Assembly (NCBI GenBank): GCA_902577425.1
Contig: CACGZD010000001.1
Coordinates: 49,860 to 113,859, forward strand
Reading direction: 5' to 3'
DNA length: 64,000 nt
Source of the DNA: an uncultured Alphaproteobacteria bacterium
Lineage (GTDB): Bacteria; Pseudomonadota; Alphaproteobacteria; HIMB59; GCA-002718135
Shown: piece after piece, positions 48,931-61,675 of the stretch
How positions within the stretch are numbered: the first letter of the stretch is position 1
How the letters are laid out: each line of letters opens with the position of its first letter
Notes under the pieces: generated by a model
What the model saw: only the letters and a program-made list of their open reading frames with translations
What the model was told of the DNA's origin: nothing
Databases searched by the model: none
Translations under genes and position numbers: made by a program

Positions 48931-49319
48931 CAAAGCTTATAAAAAAGATAACAATAGGGTTAGATATTTTAGTCTTATTATTGATTTTCATTTATACTGC
49001 AATTTATATTTTAAAACATGAAATAATTTTTTTTCAAAAAATAATAATTTTTTCTGCAATAATAGCATTCATAATTAAAATATTATATTGGATAATTGAT
49101 AATAATAATATTATTAAAATTTATAAAAACTTACTTCTTTTAAGAATAGCTGTTTGTATTTTTTTATATTTAACTCCAGCATACTACCTTTCTCAATATC
49201 AAAATCTTATAATTAGTGAATTTGTTGTAATGTCTACATTGATAATCATAACATTTTTTGCTTTATTAGTAACTGTAGCTGAAAAACTTATAAATAGTAA
49301 AAAAATGAGCGATTTGTAA
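48927..49319 (+). CDS. Unknown four-helix membrane protein
   Basis: A 130-residue very hydrophobic protein with four probable transmembrane segments (about 9-29, 36-57, 69-90 and 96-119) and no conserved motif that was recognised. Start and stop are tightly fitted between the TauE gene (4-base overlap) and the TIGR02186-type gene (6 bases), so it is very probably translated. Position suggests a link with the exporter; nothing in the sequence shows a function. Confidence 0.7.
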   Translation: MTKLIKKITIGLDILVLLLIFIYTAIYILKHEIIFFQKIIIFSAIIAFIIKILYWIIDNNNIIKIYKNLLLLRIAVCIFLYLTPAYYLSQYQNLIISEFVVMSTLIIITFFALLVTVAEKLINSKKMSDL

Positions 49320-49325
49320 TTTATT

Positions 49326-50078
49326 ATGAAAAAAAATTATCTAAAAAAACATTTATCTTTTATCATATTTTTTATCTTGTTTAATAATAGTGCATTATCT
49401 GAGGAATCTTATTTTGACTTATCTGAAAAAGAAATTCAAATACAAACTGATTTTAATGGAAAAGAAATAATTATATTTGGAATTTTACAAAAAAATCAAG
49501 ACACCATAATTTCAATTAAAGGCCCAGATAAAGATACAAATGTTTTAAAAAAAGAGAGGATTTTGGGTTTTTGGTTTAATACCAAGAGAGTTATATATAA
49601 AAACTTACCTTCACTTTTTTTTATTTCATCATCTAAACCTGTAGAGGATATTTTAAGCAAAGAGTCTATTATTAAAGAAAAACTTTATTTTAATGAACTT
49701 TTAGTAAATGCTATTACACAAAGAGATTTTATAGACCAAAAAAAATTAGAAAAATGGAATAAAAACTTAATTGATTTAAAATTCTCTGAAAATTTATTTA
49801 AAGAATATGAATTTCAAAATGTAGATAATAAATTATTTCAAACTCGTATATTTTTTCCTGCAAATTCTATACCGGGAAAATACGAAGTTACTATTTATCA
49901 AGTTAAAAATCAAATAATTCAAAATAAACAAAATAGAGTTATCAACATAAAAAAATCTGGAATTGGTGAGAAAGTTTATAAATTTGCTAATGAAAAACCT
50001 GCGACTTATGGATTTTTATCTATTTTTTTTGCTATAATAAGTGGCTTGATAGCAGCAACTGTTTTTAGGAGGTTATAA
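49326..50078 (+). CDS. TIGR02186-type periplasmic/membrane-anchored protein
   Basis: A 250-residue protein with an N-terminal signal peptide (about 1-25, ending near NSALSEE), a beta-rich extracytoplasmic domain with GKEIIIFGILQKNQDTIISIKG near 44-65, and a C-terminal transmembrane helix (about 228-247) followed by FRRL. This plan and the adjacency to a TauE exporter match the TIGR02186 family known from alphaproteobacteria. Its function is not established; it may be an accessory of the exporter. Confidence 0.75.
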   Translation: MKKNYLKKHLSFIIFFILFNNSALSEESYFDLSEKEIQIQTDFNGKEIIIFGILQKNQDTIISIKGPDKDTNVLKKERILGFWFNTKRVIYKNLPSLFFISSSKPVEDILSKESIIKEKLYFNELLVNAITQRDFIDQKKLEKWNKNLIDLKFSENLFKEYEFQNVDNKLFQTRIFFPANSIPGKYEVTIYQVKNQIIQNKQNRVINIKKSGIGEKVYKFANEKPATYGFLSIFFAIISGLIAATVFRRL

Positions 50079-50080
50079 AA

Positions 50081-50554
50081 ATGAGTGATGATCGATATAT
50101 TTTAGTTATTGCAGATAATTCACCTGAAATGAATATAGCATTAGAATATGCCTGTGCTAGATCAAAAAAAACTGGAAGAAAAATTATTATTGCTACTTTT
50201 ATAGAGCCTTTAGATGTTTTAACAACACAAGGAATTTCTGAAATTATGAAAAATGAAGCTAGAGAAGAAGCTGAAAAAGTGCTTAATACAGCTGCAACTA
50301 TCGTAAAAGAAGCAACTGGTATAGTCCCTGTTTTACATACTAGAGAAGGAGAAATAATTTCTGAATTAAAAAAATTAATTGAAGAAGAAGAAGGTATTAA
50401 TGTTTTGGTATTAGCTGCTAATACTAATGAAAATGAAAAAAATCCTGGTCCTATTATAAATGCTTTAGTTTCCAAAGAGATTAGTACGCTACGCATACCC
50501 ATAATGATTGTACCTGGAAACTTTTCAAAAGATCACATTTCACAAATTACATAA
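50081..50554 (+). CDS. Universal stress protein (UspA) family protein
   Basis: A 157-residue cytosolic Rossmann-like protein: YILVIADNSPEMNIALEYAC at the start, a central GVIPVLHTREG-like strand and a C-terminal IPIMIVPGN strand. The GxxGx(9)G(S/T) ATP-binding motif of one Usp class is absent, so it may not bind ATP. It starts 2 bases after the TIGR02186-type gene and ends 3 bases before pyrE, in the same direction. Confidence 0.8.
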   Translation: MSDDRYILVIADNSPEMNIALEYACARSKKTGRKIIIATFIEPLDVLTTQGISEIMKNEAREEAEKVLNTAATIVKEATGIVPVLHTREGEIISELKKLIEEEEGINVLVLAANTNENEKNPGPIINALVSKEISTLRIPIMIVPGNFSKDHISQIT

Positions 50555-50557
50555 AAA

Positions 50558-51202
50558 ATGAAGGATGAATATAATAAAAAAGTTGCAGAGATTTTAATAA
50601 ATATAGAATCAGTAAAATTTTCTTTTGAAAAACCTTTTACACTTACATCAGGAATGAAAAGTCCAGTATATGTTGACTGCAGAAAAATAATATCTTTTGT
50701 TAATGAAAGACAAGCTATAATAAATTATGGAATAGAATATTTTAAAGAAAATAATTTAGATTTTGATATTTTAGCTGGCGGGGAGACTGCTGGCATTCCT
50801 TATTCTGCCTTTTTTTCACAATTATTAAAAAAACCAATGATCTATATTAGAAAAAAACCTAAGGGATTTGGACAAAATCAACAAATTGAAGGTCATTTTA
50901 AAGAAAAACAAAAAACAATATTAATTGAAGATTTAGCTACGGATGGAGGAAGCAAAATAATTTTTATAGAAGCTATAAGAAAAGCAAAGCTAAAAATTAC
51001 TGATATATTTGTCATTTTTTATTATGATATTTTTGATTTCAAAAAATCATCTTTATCAAATTATCGAATAAATTTACATTCACTTTGTACATGGAAAGAT
51101 ATAATTGATATAATTAAAATAAATAAATTATACTCTACTAAACAAATTACAAGTTTGGAAAATTTTTTATATAATCCTGAAAAGTGGAGAAAAGATATAT
51201 GA
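50558..51202 (+). CDS. pyrE: Orotate phosphoribosyltransferase
   Basis: A 214-residue enzyme that joins orotate and PRPP to form OMP in pyrimidine synthesis. It has FTLTSGMKSPVYVDCRK (27-43), GGETAGIPYS (74-83) and the PRPP loop IEDLATDGGS (123-132). The order and length fit PyrE. Its stop overlaps the next gene's ATG (ATGA). Confidence 0.93.
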   Translation: MKDEYNKKVAEILINIESVKFSFEKPFTLTSGMKSPVYVDCRKIISFVNERQAIINYGIEYFKENNLDFDILAGGETAGIPYSAFFSQLLKKPMIYIRKKPKGFGQNQQIEGHFKEKQKTILIEDLATDGGSKIIFIEAIRKAKLKITDIFVIFYYDIFDFKKSSLSNYRINLHSLCTWKDIIDIIKINKLYSTKQITSLENFLYNPEKWRKDI

Positions 51203-51630
51203 AAAATATTATTTTAGTTAGCGGTGGTTTTGATCCTATTCATCAAGGTCATATAAAATTAATCAAAGAAGCTTCTAAATATGGAAGTGTTGTGGTTTTA
51301 TTAAATTCTGATGAATGGTTAAGGAAAAAAAAAGGAAAAGAATTTCACAATTTTGAAGAGCGTAAAATTATTATGGAGTCAATTAAGGGTGTTATTGAAG
51401 TTATAGCTTTTGATGACTCTGACACAACATGTATTGACGGAATAAAAAAAGCAAAAGAAAAATATTTGAATAGCACAATAAAGCTTGCTAATGGAGGAGA
51501 TAGAAATCAGAAAACAACTCCTGAAAAAGAATATTGTGAAAAAAATAATATTGAAACTATTTGGGAAATAGGAGGTAAAAATAAAGCTAACTCAAGCTCC
51601 TGGCTGCTTAAGAAATGGACTGATAATTAG
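51199..51630 (+). CDS. Cytidylyltransferase-like nucleotidyltransferase (HxGH family)
   Basis: A 143-residue protein with the nucleotidyltransferase motif GGFDPIHQGH (9-18) and a later GGDRNQKTTPE (substrate/metal loop) and SSSWLLKKW, similar to the ISSTxIR region. Relatives include glycerol-3-phosphate cytidylyltransferase and heptose-1-phosphate adenylyltransferase (RfaE C-domain). The substrate cannot be told. The start at 51199 overlaps the pyrE stop by 4 bases; a frame from 51184 would add residues inside pyrE. Confidence 0.8.
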   Translation: MKNIILVSGGFDPIHQGHIKLIKEASKYGSVVVLLNSDEWLRKKKGKEFHNFEERKIIMESIKGVIEVIAFDDSDTTCIDGIKKAKEKYLNSTIKLANGGDRNQKTTPEKEYCEKNNIETIWEIGGKNKANSSSWLLKKWTDN

Positions 51631-51631
51631 T

Positions 51632-52237
51632 TTATGGGAATAATTTTTTTGTTTCCCACTTATTATTAATTTTTACAAATACCAATCTGTCATGAAGACG
51701 AAAAGGCATATCTTGCCAAAATTCAATTAGTATAGGTATTACTCTAAAGCCACTCCAATAATCAGGACGAGGAATTGAATCTTCGTTAAATTTGTTTTGA
51801 TAAAAGTTATATTTTTCAATTAAATCTTCTCTATTATTCATCTTACTTGATTGATTTGAAGCCCATGCCCCTATTCTACTTTCTTTAGGTCTTGAATTAA
51901 AATACTCATCTGCCTCTTTGTCAGAAACTGATATAGCTTTACCCTCAATTCTCACTTGTTTAGTAATAGATTTCCAATGAAAATTTAAAGAGACATTTGG
52001 ATTATGAATTATATCTTTCCCTTTTCTACTTTTTGTATTGGTATAAAATACAAAGCCTTTATCATCAAAATCCTTTAATAAAACCATTCTAGATGAAGGA
52101 AAGTTAGATTTTGATATTGTAGATAAGTTCATAGCATTAGCATCATTAATTTCATTTTTTTGAGCCTCATCAAACCATTCTTTAAATAAACTGAATGGAT
52201 TATTAGATGAATTGATAATTAAATTTTTTTCTTTCAT
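51632..52237 (-). CDS. pdxH: Pyridoxamine 5'-phosphate oxidase
   Basis: An FMN enzyme that makes pyridoxal 5'-phosphate. It has SSRMVLLKDFDDKGFVFYTNTKSRKG across about residues 47-72, and RPDYWSGFRVIP and FRLHDR at the C-terminus, the PdxH signature. The ATG at 52237 (201 residues) is preferred; an in-frame TTG at 52255 is possible. Neither has a clear ribosome binding site. It converges on the nucleotidyltransferase gene with one base between and is divergent from fabI. Confidence 0.93.
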   Translation of the reverse strand: MKEKNLIINSSNNPFSLFKEWFDEAQKNEINDANAMNLSTISKSNFPSSRMVLLKDFDDKGFVFYTNTKSRKGKDIIHNPNVSLNFHWKSITKQVRIEGKAISVSDKEADEYFNSRPKESRIGAWASNQSSKMNNREDLIEKYNFYQNKFNEDSIPRPDYWSGFRVIPILIEFWQDMPFRLHDRLVFVKINNKWETKKLFP

Positions 52238-52323
52238 ATTTTTTAGACGGCTCAAGATATTATGTATATATAGTTCATATTAATAGAATAATTAAGAGTT
52301 TTTGTTTTGATAGGAAAAAAAAT

Positions 52324-53148
52324 ATGATCATGAAAGGAAAAAAAGGTTTAGTTATGGGAGTAGCTAATGATAGATCAATTGCTTGGGGAATTGCAAAGAA
52401 AATTGCTTCTGAAGGTGCTGAAGTTGCATTTACTTATCAAGGTGAAGCTTTAAAGAAAAGGGTATCTCCTTTAGCTGAAAGTATAGGTTCTTCAATAATA
52501 ATTCCTTGTGATGTTACAGATACTGCTTCAATGCAAGCAACATTCAAAATATTAAAAGAAAAATGGCAAAATATAGATTTTCTTGTTCATGGTATTGGTT
52601 TTTCAAACAAAGATGAATTAAGAGGAAAATATTATAATACGACTAGTGAAAATTTTAATCAAACGATGCATATCTCTTGTTTTTCTTTCACCGAAGCGTG
52701 TAAATTAGCTGAACCTATAATGAATGAAGGGGGCTCAATTTTAACTCTTACTTACTATGGGTCAGAACAGGTAATGCCTCATTACAATGTTATGGGAGTT
52801 GCAAAAGCTGCTTTAGAAGCAAGCGTTAGATATTTAGCAGTAGATATGGGAGAAAAAAATATAAGAGTTAATGCTATTAGCGCTGGTCCTATTAAAACCT
52901 TAGCCGCATCAGGTATTGGGGATTTTAGGTTTATACTAAAATGGAATGAGCTTAATGCTCCTTTAAAAAGAAATGTTAGTCAAGAAGATGTAGGAAACGC
53001 TGCTCTCTATCTCTTAAGTGATTTAGGAGGAGCAGTAACAGGAGAGATACAACATGTTGACTGTGGTTACCATACCGTGGGAATGGTTGCAGTAGATGAA
53101 ACTGAAAATATTTCTAACCTTTTATCAGAATTTAAAAAGGATCGATAA
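52324..53148 (+). CDS. fabI: Enoyl-[acyl-carrier-protein] reductase (NADH)
   Basis: A 274-residue short-chain reductase finishing each fatty-acid elongation cycle. It has [13 protein letters not shown] (12-24) for NADH, the active-site Tyr154 and Lys161 in YNVMGVAK, and an upstream Tyr (144/145), the Y-x6-K arrangement of FabI. AGGA stands 8 bases before the ATG at 52324. aroC overlaps its last base. Confidence 0.95.
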   Translation: MIMKGKKGLVMGVANDRSIAWGIAKKIASEGAEVAFTYQGEALKKRVSPLAESIGSSIIIPCDVTDTASMQATFKILKEKWQNIDFLVHGIGFSNKDELRGKYYNTTSENFNQTMHISCFSFTEACKLAEPIMNEGGSILTLTYYGSEQVMPHYNVMGVAKAALEASVRYLAVDMGEKNIRVNAISAGPIKTLAASGIGDFRFILKWNELNAPLKRNVSQEDVGNAALYLLSDLGGAVTGEIQHVDCGYHTVGMVAVDETENISNLLSEFKKDR

Positions 53149-54218
53149 TGTCATCTAATATGTCTGGTAAAATATTTAACTTCAATACATGGGGAGAAAG
53201 TCATGGTAAAGCTATAGGATGTATAGTTGATGGAGTTCCTTCTAAAATTGAATTAACTGAAAAAGATATTCAAATTTATTTAAATAAAAGAAGACCAGGT
53301 CAATCCAAGTTTACTACTCAAAGAAAAGAAAAAGATCAAGTTGAAATTCTTTCTGGTGTCTTTGAAGGGAAAACTACGGGGCATCCAATATCATTATCAA
53401 TAAATAATGAAGATCACAAAACAAAAGATTATTTAGATATTAAAAATATATTTAGACCTGGACATGCTGACTATACATATTGGTCAAAATATGGAATTAG
53501 AGATTACAGAGGAGGAGGCAGATCTAGTGCAAGAGAAACTGCAATGCGAGTAGCTGCAGGCGCAATTGCTAGGAAAGTAATTAAAAATAAAATTAAAAAG
53601 GAATTTAAAATAACTGGAGCTTTAGTCCAAGTTGGAGGGATTAAAATAGATTATGATAACTGGAATGAAGATTTTATTGAAAAAAATGATTTTTTTTCTC
53701 CAGATGAAAAAATAATTGAAAAATGGGAAAAACTTATTCTTAAAGCCAGAAAAGAAGGTTCTTCTTTAGGGGCAATTATTGAATTAAGATGTAAGGGAAT
53801 GCCTGTTGGACTAGGTGAACCTGTATACGATAAACTAGATGCCGATCTTGCAAAATCAATGATGAGTATAAATGCAGTAAAGGGTGTTGAAATAGGAAAT
53901 GGTTTTAATAGTGTATATGAAAGTGGTGTTTCAAATGTTGATGAAATGAGAATCAAAAATAACAAACCAATTTTTTTATCTAACAATAATGGTGGTATAC
54001 TAGGAGGAATTTCTACAGGACAGGATATAATAGTTAGGTTTTGTGTTAAACCAACTAGTTCTATTCTAACAAAAAGAAAAACTATAGATATTAATTATAA
54101 TGAAAAAGAAATTTCTACTAAAGGTAGACATGATCCTTGTGTTGGTATTAGAGCTGTTCCAGTTGGAGAAGCTATGATGGCTACTACATTAGCTGATCAT
54201 TGTTTAAGATATTTATAA
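53148..54218 (+). CDS. aroC: Chorismate synthase
   Basis: A 356-residue FMN-dependent enzyme that turns EPSP into chorismate, the last shared step of aromatic amino acid synthesis. Signatures are FNTWGESHG (12-20), [14 protein letters not shown] (about 50-63), [19 protein letters not shown] and the C-terminal [17 protein letters not shown]. It overlaps fabI by 1 base and the convergent tlyA by 6 bases. Confidence 0.96.
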   Translation: MSSNMSGKIFNFNTWGESHGKAIGCIVDGVPSKIELTEKDIQIYLNKRRPGQSKFTTQRKEKDQVEILSGVFEGKTTGHPISLSINNEDHKTKDYLDIKNIFRPGHADYTYWSKYGIRDYRGGGRSSARETAMRVAAGAIARKVIKNKIKKEFKITGALVQVGGIKIDYDNWNEDFIEKNDFFSPDEKIIEKWEKLILKARKEGSSLGAIIELRCKGMPVGLGEPVYDKLDADLAKSMMSINAVKGVEIGNGFNSVYESGVSNVDEMRIKNNKPIFLSNNNGGILGGISTGQDIIVRFCVKPTSSILTKRKTIDINYNEKEISTKGRHDPCVGIRAVPVGEAMMATTLADHCLRYL

Positions 54219-54950
54219 TTTTTTTCTTACGCAAATTAAAAATTCAGTATTGCCCTTTGGTCCTTTTATTGGACTTTCTATCAATCCAATTACATCCATC
54301 TTACATTCAATTTTAAACCATTCCACAAAACTATCACATATTCTTTTATGAACTTCTGAATCCAAAATTACCCCACCTTTTTTTATTTCTTTTTTTGAAG
54401 ACTCAAATTGAGGCTTTATTAAGCCAATTATAATTCCATAATTTTTTAAGAAATTTAAAGCAGGTTTTATAACTTTTTTCATACTTATAAAACTAACATC
54501 ACAAACAATAAGATCAACTTTATCAGTTATGATTTCATTATTTAATAATTTTGCATTAGTTTTTTGTATATTTATTATTTTGGGATTTGAAACTAATTTT
54601 TCATGTAATTGATTAATTCCAACATCTACACAAAAAATTTTCTTAGCATTTTTAAATAACAAAACATCTGAGAAACCTCCTGTAGAAGCACCTATATCCA
54701 AACAAATATATCCTTCTGGTTTGATTTGAAAATAATTCAAAGCTTTAAGTAGCTTTAAGGCCCCCCTAGATACCCACTGAGGATGCAAACTCTTATAATC
54801 AATATCAGATTCTATATTATGAAGCTCTCCACTTTTAAGAACTTTTTTTCCATCTATAAAAATTTGACCTGCCATAATGACAGCTTGTGCTTTTGAACGA
54901 GATTCAACTATTTTTTTTTCAACTAAAAGTAAATCAGCTCTTTTTTTCAA
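54213..54950 (-). CDS. tlyA: TlyA-family rRNA 2'-O-methyltransferase
   Basis: A 245-residue protein with an N-terminal S4 RNA-binding domain ([20 protein letters not shown], 4-23) and a FtsJ-like Rossmann methyltransferase domain ([16 protein letters not shown] near 85-100). TlyA methylates 16S/23S rRNA in mycobacteria; the older hemolysin label is not supported by the domains. It follows dxs by 1 base, in the xseB-dxs-tlyA order usual in alphaproteobacteria. Confidence 0.92.
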   Translation of the reverse strand: MKKRADLLLVEKKIVESRSKAQAVIMAGQIFIDGKKVLKSGELHNIESDIDYKSLHPQWVSRGALKLLKALNYFQIKPEGYICLDIGASTGGFSDVLLFKNAKKIFCVDVGINQLHEKLVSNPKIINIQKTNAKLLNNEIITDKVDLIVCDVSFISMKKVIKPALNFLKNYGIIIGLIKPQFESSKKEIKKGGVILDSEVHKRICDSFVEWFKIECKMDVIGLIESPIKGPKGNTEFLICVRKKL

Positions 54951-54951
54951 A

Positions 54952-56868
54952 TTAATTATTCTTTTTAAAATTATGCAATGGAATTATATCTGAATTATCA
55001 AAAGATAGAACTTTTTTGACTATTGAATGTGAATCCATTCCAATAGCTTTATATTGATTTTCTGGAGTGTTATGTTCAACAAACTTATCAGGAAAAATGA
55101 TATTTTTAATAATTGATTTTGTTGAAGTGACCTTTAAATTATGGACATAATTTAAAATTGCAGAACTAAATCCTCCTATTGATCCTTCCTCTATTGTGAC
55201 AATATATTCGTGATTATCAAGTATTTGATTTAATAAATTTGTATCTAATGGCTTCACAAATCTAGCATCTACTAAAGTAGGAAATATGTTTTTGTTTTTT
55301 AAAATATCTATTGCTTCTTTACAAGCTTCTAGTCTAGCTCCAAAATTTATTATTGCTATTTTATTGCCCTCATTGACTATCTTACCTTTGCCAATTTCTA
55401 AAGGATTTAAATTAATTTCCTCATTAATTCCTGATCCAGAACCTCTTGGAAATCTAAAAGAAGAAGGTCTATCATTAATGAGTAATGAAGTTTTTATCAT
55501 TCTTATCAATTCATTTTCATCTGATGCTGCCATTATAATAAAATTTGGCAAAGAATTTAAAAAAGAAATATCATAAGAGCCAGCATGAGTTGGTCCATCA
55601 GCACCAACTTGACCAGCTCTATCAATGGCAAATCTAACTGGTAGTTTTTGAATTGCTACATCATGCACTATTTGATCGTATGCGCGTTGAAGAAATGTTG
55701 AATATATTGCAACAAAAGGTTTAAAGCCTTCAGTTGCTAGTCCAGCCGCCATAGTAACTGCATGTTGTTCTGCAATACCAACATCAAAAAATCTTTTAGG
55801 AAATTTTTTACTAAATGAATTTAGTCCTGTACCACTAGCCATGGCAGCAGTAATACCAATAATTTTTTCATCTTGTAGCGCCTCATTTTCAAGAGTTTTA
55901 CCAAATATTTCAGAAAATGTTTGCTTATTACTACTAGATAAAGAATGACCAGTTTTAATATTAAATTTATTTACGCCATGAAACTTATCACTAGAGTCTT
56001 CAGCAGGCTTATAACCTTTGCCTTTTTTTGTGATTACATGCAAAAAAATAGGTTTATGCATTTTATTATTTTTTATATTTCTCATTATAGGAATTAAATG
56101 ATTAAAATTATGTCCATCTATTGGACCTAAATAAAAAAAACCTAATTCTTCAAATAATGTTCCTCCAGATACAAATCCTTTAGAAAATTCTTCTGCTCTA
56201 TGTAAAGTTTTTTGAAATGACTCTGGAAATCTACTTGATAGTTTTTTAATCAACGATCTTACACTAGAATAAGATCTAGAAGAAAGAAGCCTTGAAAGAT
56301 AAGAACTCATTGCACCAACAGGTTGATCAATAGACATTTCATTATCATTTAAAATTACAATTAACTCTTTATTCATTGCTCCTGCATTATTTAATGCTTC
56401 GTAGGCCATTCCAGCACTCAAAGCACCGTCCCCTATTACGCATATAACTTTTGAATTATCTTTTTTTAATTCTTGCGCTATCTTAATACCAAGTCCTGCT
56501 GAAATTGAAGTCGAACTATGGGCTGTTCCAAAAGTATCATATTCACTTTCACTTCTTTTTACAAAACCATATAAGCCATCCTCTTGGCGCAAAGTTTCAA
56601 TTTTTTGTTTTCTTCCAGTTAATATTTTATGGGGATAGGCTTGATGACCTACATCCCAAATTAATTTATCTTTAGGAGTATCAAAAATATAATGTAAGGC
56701 TATTGTCAATTCTATTACACCTAGACCTGCCCCAAGATGACCTCCTGTTTTAGAAACAGCATCTATAGTTTTTGATCGCAATTCATTTGCTATATTATTT
56801 AATTCATCTATTTTGAATTTACGAAGATCGTCTGGAAAGTTTATTTGATTTAAAAATTTATATTCCAC
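54952..56868 (-). CDS. dxs: 1-deoxy-D-xylulose-5-phosphate synthase
   Basis: A 638-residue thiamine-diphosphate enzyme that starts the MEP isoprenoid pathway from pyruvate and glyceraldehyde 3-phosphate. It has GGHLGAGLGVIELT (42-55), the ThDP/Mg2+ motif GDGALSAGMAYEALNN (146-161) and the transketolase-like GVADGPTHAG-type loop VGADGPTHAGSYD. It lies 15 bases after xseB and 1 base before tlyA. Confidence 0.96.
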   Translation of the reverse strand: MEYKFLNQINFPDDLRKFKIDELNNIANELRSKTIDAVSKTGGHLGAGLGVIELTIALHYIFDTPKDKLIWDVGHQAYPHKILTGRKQKIETLRQEDGLYGFVKRSESEYDTFGTAHSSTSISAGLGIKIAQELKKDNSKVICVIGDGALSAGMAYEALNNAGAMNKELIVILNDNEMSIDQPVGAMSSYLSRLLSSRSYSSVRSLIKKLSSRFPESFQKTLHRAEEFSKGFVSGGTLFEELGFFYLGPIDGHNFNHLIPIMRNIKNNKMHKPIFLHVITKKGKGYKPAEDSSDKFHGVNKFNIKTGHSLSSSNKQTFSEIFGKTLENEALQDEKIIGITAAMASGTGLNSFSKKFPKRFFDVGIAEQHAVTMAAGLATEGFKPFVAIYSTFLQRAYDQIVHDVAIQKLPVRFAIDRAGQVGADGPTHAGSYDISFLNSLPNFIIMAASDENELIRMIKTSLLINDRPSSFRFPRGSGSGINEEINLNPLEIGKGKIVNEGNKIAIINFGARLEACKEAIDILKNKNIFPTLVDARFVKPLDTNLLNQILDNHEYIVTIEEGSIGGFSSAILNYVHNLKVTSTKSIIKNIIFPDKFVEHNTPENQYKAIGMDSHSIVKKVLSFDNSDIIPLHNFKKNN

Positions 56869-56883
56869 AATATTGCTTGAGTC

Positions 56884-57111
56884 TTATTTAAAATCTTCTT
56901 TTTTTATCTGGTTATTTTCAAACTTAATTTTTTTAATTTGAGTTTCAATTTTTTTTAGTTTGGATTCACATTGGTTTTTTAAAATCATTCCTTTTTCATA
57001 TAGCTCAACAGATTTTTCTAAATCTATTTCTCCTGATTCTAATTGCTCGACAATATCTTCTAGTTGTTTAAGATTTTCCTCAAATGTTGTATTTTTTTCT
57101 TTTTTTACCAT
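56884..57111 (-). CDS. xseB: Exodeoxyribonuclease VII small subunit
   Basis: A 75-residue helical protein with FEENLKQLEDIVEQLESGEI (10-29) and LEKSVELYEKGM, the XseB signature. It binds XseA to form the single-strand-specific nuclease. xseA is not in the window. It is the first gene of the xseB-dxs-tlyA group. Confidence 0.92.
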   Translation of the reverse strand: MVKKEKNTTFEENLKQLEDIVEQLESGEIDLEKSVELYEKGMILKNQCESKLKKIETQIKKIKFENNQIKKEDFK

Positions 57112-57149
57112 TATTCTACTTTAGTTCTCTTAATAAAATAATCAATCAT

Positions 57150-57437
57150 TTATCTCTCAATAATTCTAATAATTTGGTTTTTGTCACTATCGTATATTAT
57201 ACCTCTTATTTGATTATTTTTTTCTATTAAAATAAGTAGTCTTTTTTTATCAATTACTTCTATATTCTTAATATGCTCATCTTTTGCCAAATTTGATGAA
57301 AAAATAATTGAGGAATCAGATATATTTTGACCATTAGTTGAAATTTTTAAATACATTCCATAAATAAGAGCTAAAAAAGCTATAATTATTAATAAACCTA
57401 AAATTAAAACGATACTTGAAATAATTTTTTTTGACAT
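57150..57437 (-). CDS. Small single-pass membrane protein (possibly DUF6476-like)
   Basis: A 95-residue protein with one N-terminal transmembrane helix (about 7-30) and a C-terminal part of short strands ending YDSDKNQIIRIIER. Small membrane proteins of the DUF6476 kind lie divergent from rluD in alphaproteobacteria, and that family is suggested from context and layout only. Its start codon shares CATG with the rluD start on the other strand. Confidence 0.65.
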   Translation of the reverse strand: MSKKIISSIVLILGLLIIIAFLALIYGMYLKISTNGQNISDSSIIFSSNLAKDEHIKNIEVIDKKRLLILIEKNNQIRGIIYDSDKNQIIRIIER

Positions 57438-58404
57438 GGAAAAGTTTTATAAGCGCAAAATAATAATAAATAAAGAACAAAACCTACAAAGGTTAGATCA
57501 AGCATTAGCTAAGTTATCAGATTTAACTAGATCTCAAATTAAAATTTTGATTAATAAAGGGAATATAATAAAAAATGGAAAAGTCTTTAAAGATCCTTCA
57601 TATAAAGTGAAACAAAATGAAGATTTTATTTTAGAATTAAAGATTTCTGACGATACTAAATTTCAAGCAGAAAACATACCTCTAGATATTATTTATGAAG
57701 ATACAGAAATAATGATCGTTAATAAAGTATCTGGAATGGTTACTCATCCTGCTCCAGGAAATAATTATGGAACTTTAGTTAATGCCTTACTAAATTATAA
57801 TAAAGAAAATCTAAGTGATATTAATGAAAAAAATAGACCTGGAATCATTCATCGTCTAGATAAAGAAACAAGTGGATTATTAGTTATTGCAAAAAATAAC
57901 AAATCACATTTGAATTTATCAAAGCAATTTAAAGAACATACTATTTCTAGAAAATATAGAGCAATTGTTTGGGGAGTTCCAAAAGACCAAACAATAGAAG
58001 GGTATATAGAAAGACATAAAATAAATCGAAAAAAAATGTCTTTAAACCAAAATAAACAAGGTAAATTCTCTAAAACTAAAATAAAATTAGTCCAATCTTT
58101 TAATATTGCTAGCCTTATAGAATGTAAATTAGAAACTGGAAGAACTCACCAGATTCGTGTGCATATGGAATCTATTAACTCTTCAATTGTTGGTGACAAA
58201 ATTTATGGTAAAAATAAGATAAATCAATTTGCTAAAGATCCAAAAACATACAATAAGTTTTTAATATTGCAAAATTTTGAAAGGCAAGCTTTGCATGCTT
58301 ATCATTTAGGTTTTATCCATCCAAAAAATGGGAAATATATAGAATTTAATGAGGATTTACCTAGTGATATTAATAATTTACTTAAATTAATAGCAAAATA
58401 TTAA
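57436..58404 (+). CDS. rluD: 23S rRNA pseudouridine synthase, RluD type
   Basis: A 322-residue RluA-family enzyme with an N-terminal S4 domain (QRLDQALAKLSDLTRSQIKI, 18-37), catalytic Asp142 in HRLDKETSG and the GRTHQIRVHM motif. RluD makes pseudouridines 1911, 1915 and 1917 in helix 69, needed for normal ribosome function. RluD is chosen over RluC from its length, its S4 domain and the rpoH neighbour. It begins at the shared CATG with the small membrane-protein gene. Confidence 0.88.
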   Translation: MEKFYKRKIIINKEQNLQRLDQALAKLSDLTRSQIKILINKGNIIKNGKVFKDPSYKVKQNEDFILELKISDDTKFQAENIPLDIIYEDTEIMIVNKVSGMVTHPAPGNNYGTLVNALLNYNKENLSDINEKNRPGIIHRLDKETSGLLVIAKNNKSHLNLSKQFKEHTISRKYRAIVWGVPKDQTIEGYIERHKINRKKMSLNQNKQGKFSKTKIKLVQSFNIASLIECKLETGRTHQIRVHMESINSSIVGDKIYGKNKINQFAKDPKTYNKFLILQNFERQALHAYHLGFIHPKNGKYIEFNEDLPSDINNLLKLIAKY

Positions 58405-58436
58405 TTTTTTTCTATATTTATGTTATTAGCAAATTT

Positions 58437-61664
<3,228 letters not shown>

Positions 61665-61675
<11 letters not shown>

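Noticed and set aside
50065..50502. 145-codon open frame on the minus strand
   Set aside because: It lies wholly opposite the universal stress protein gene, which has clear family features.
51632..51664. TGGGAA/TTCCCA inverted repeat with a T run as a terminator
   Set aside because: The stem is only six pairs, lies inside the pdxH coding end and encloses the T run in its loop rather than after the stem.
53651..53986. 111-codon open frame on the minus strand
   Set aside because: It is opposite aroC and has no recognisable domain or ribosome binding site.
54213..54950. Hemolysin function for TlyA
   Set aside because: The S4 plus FtsJ-like domains point to an rRNA methyltransferase. The hemolysin name is historical.
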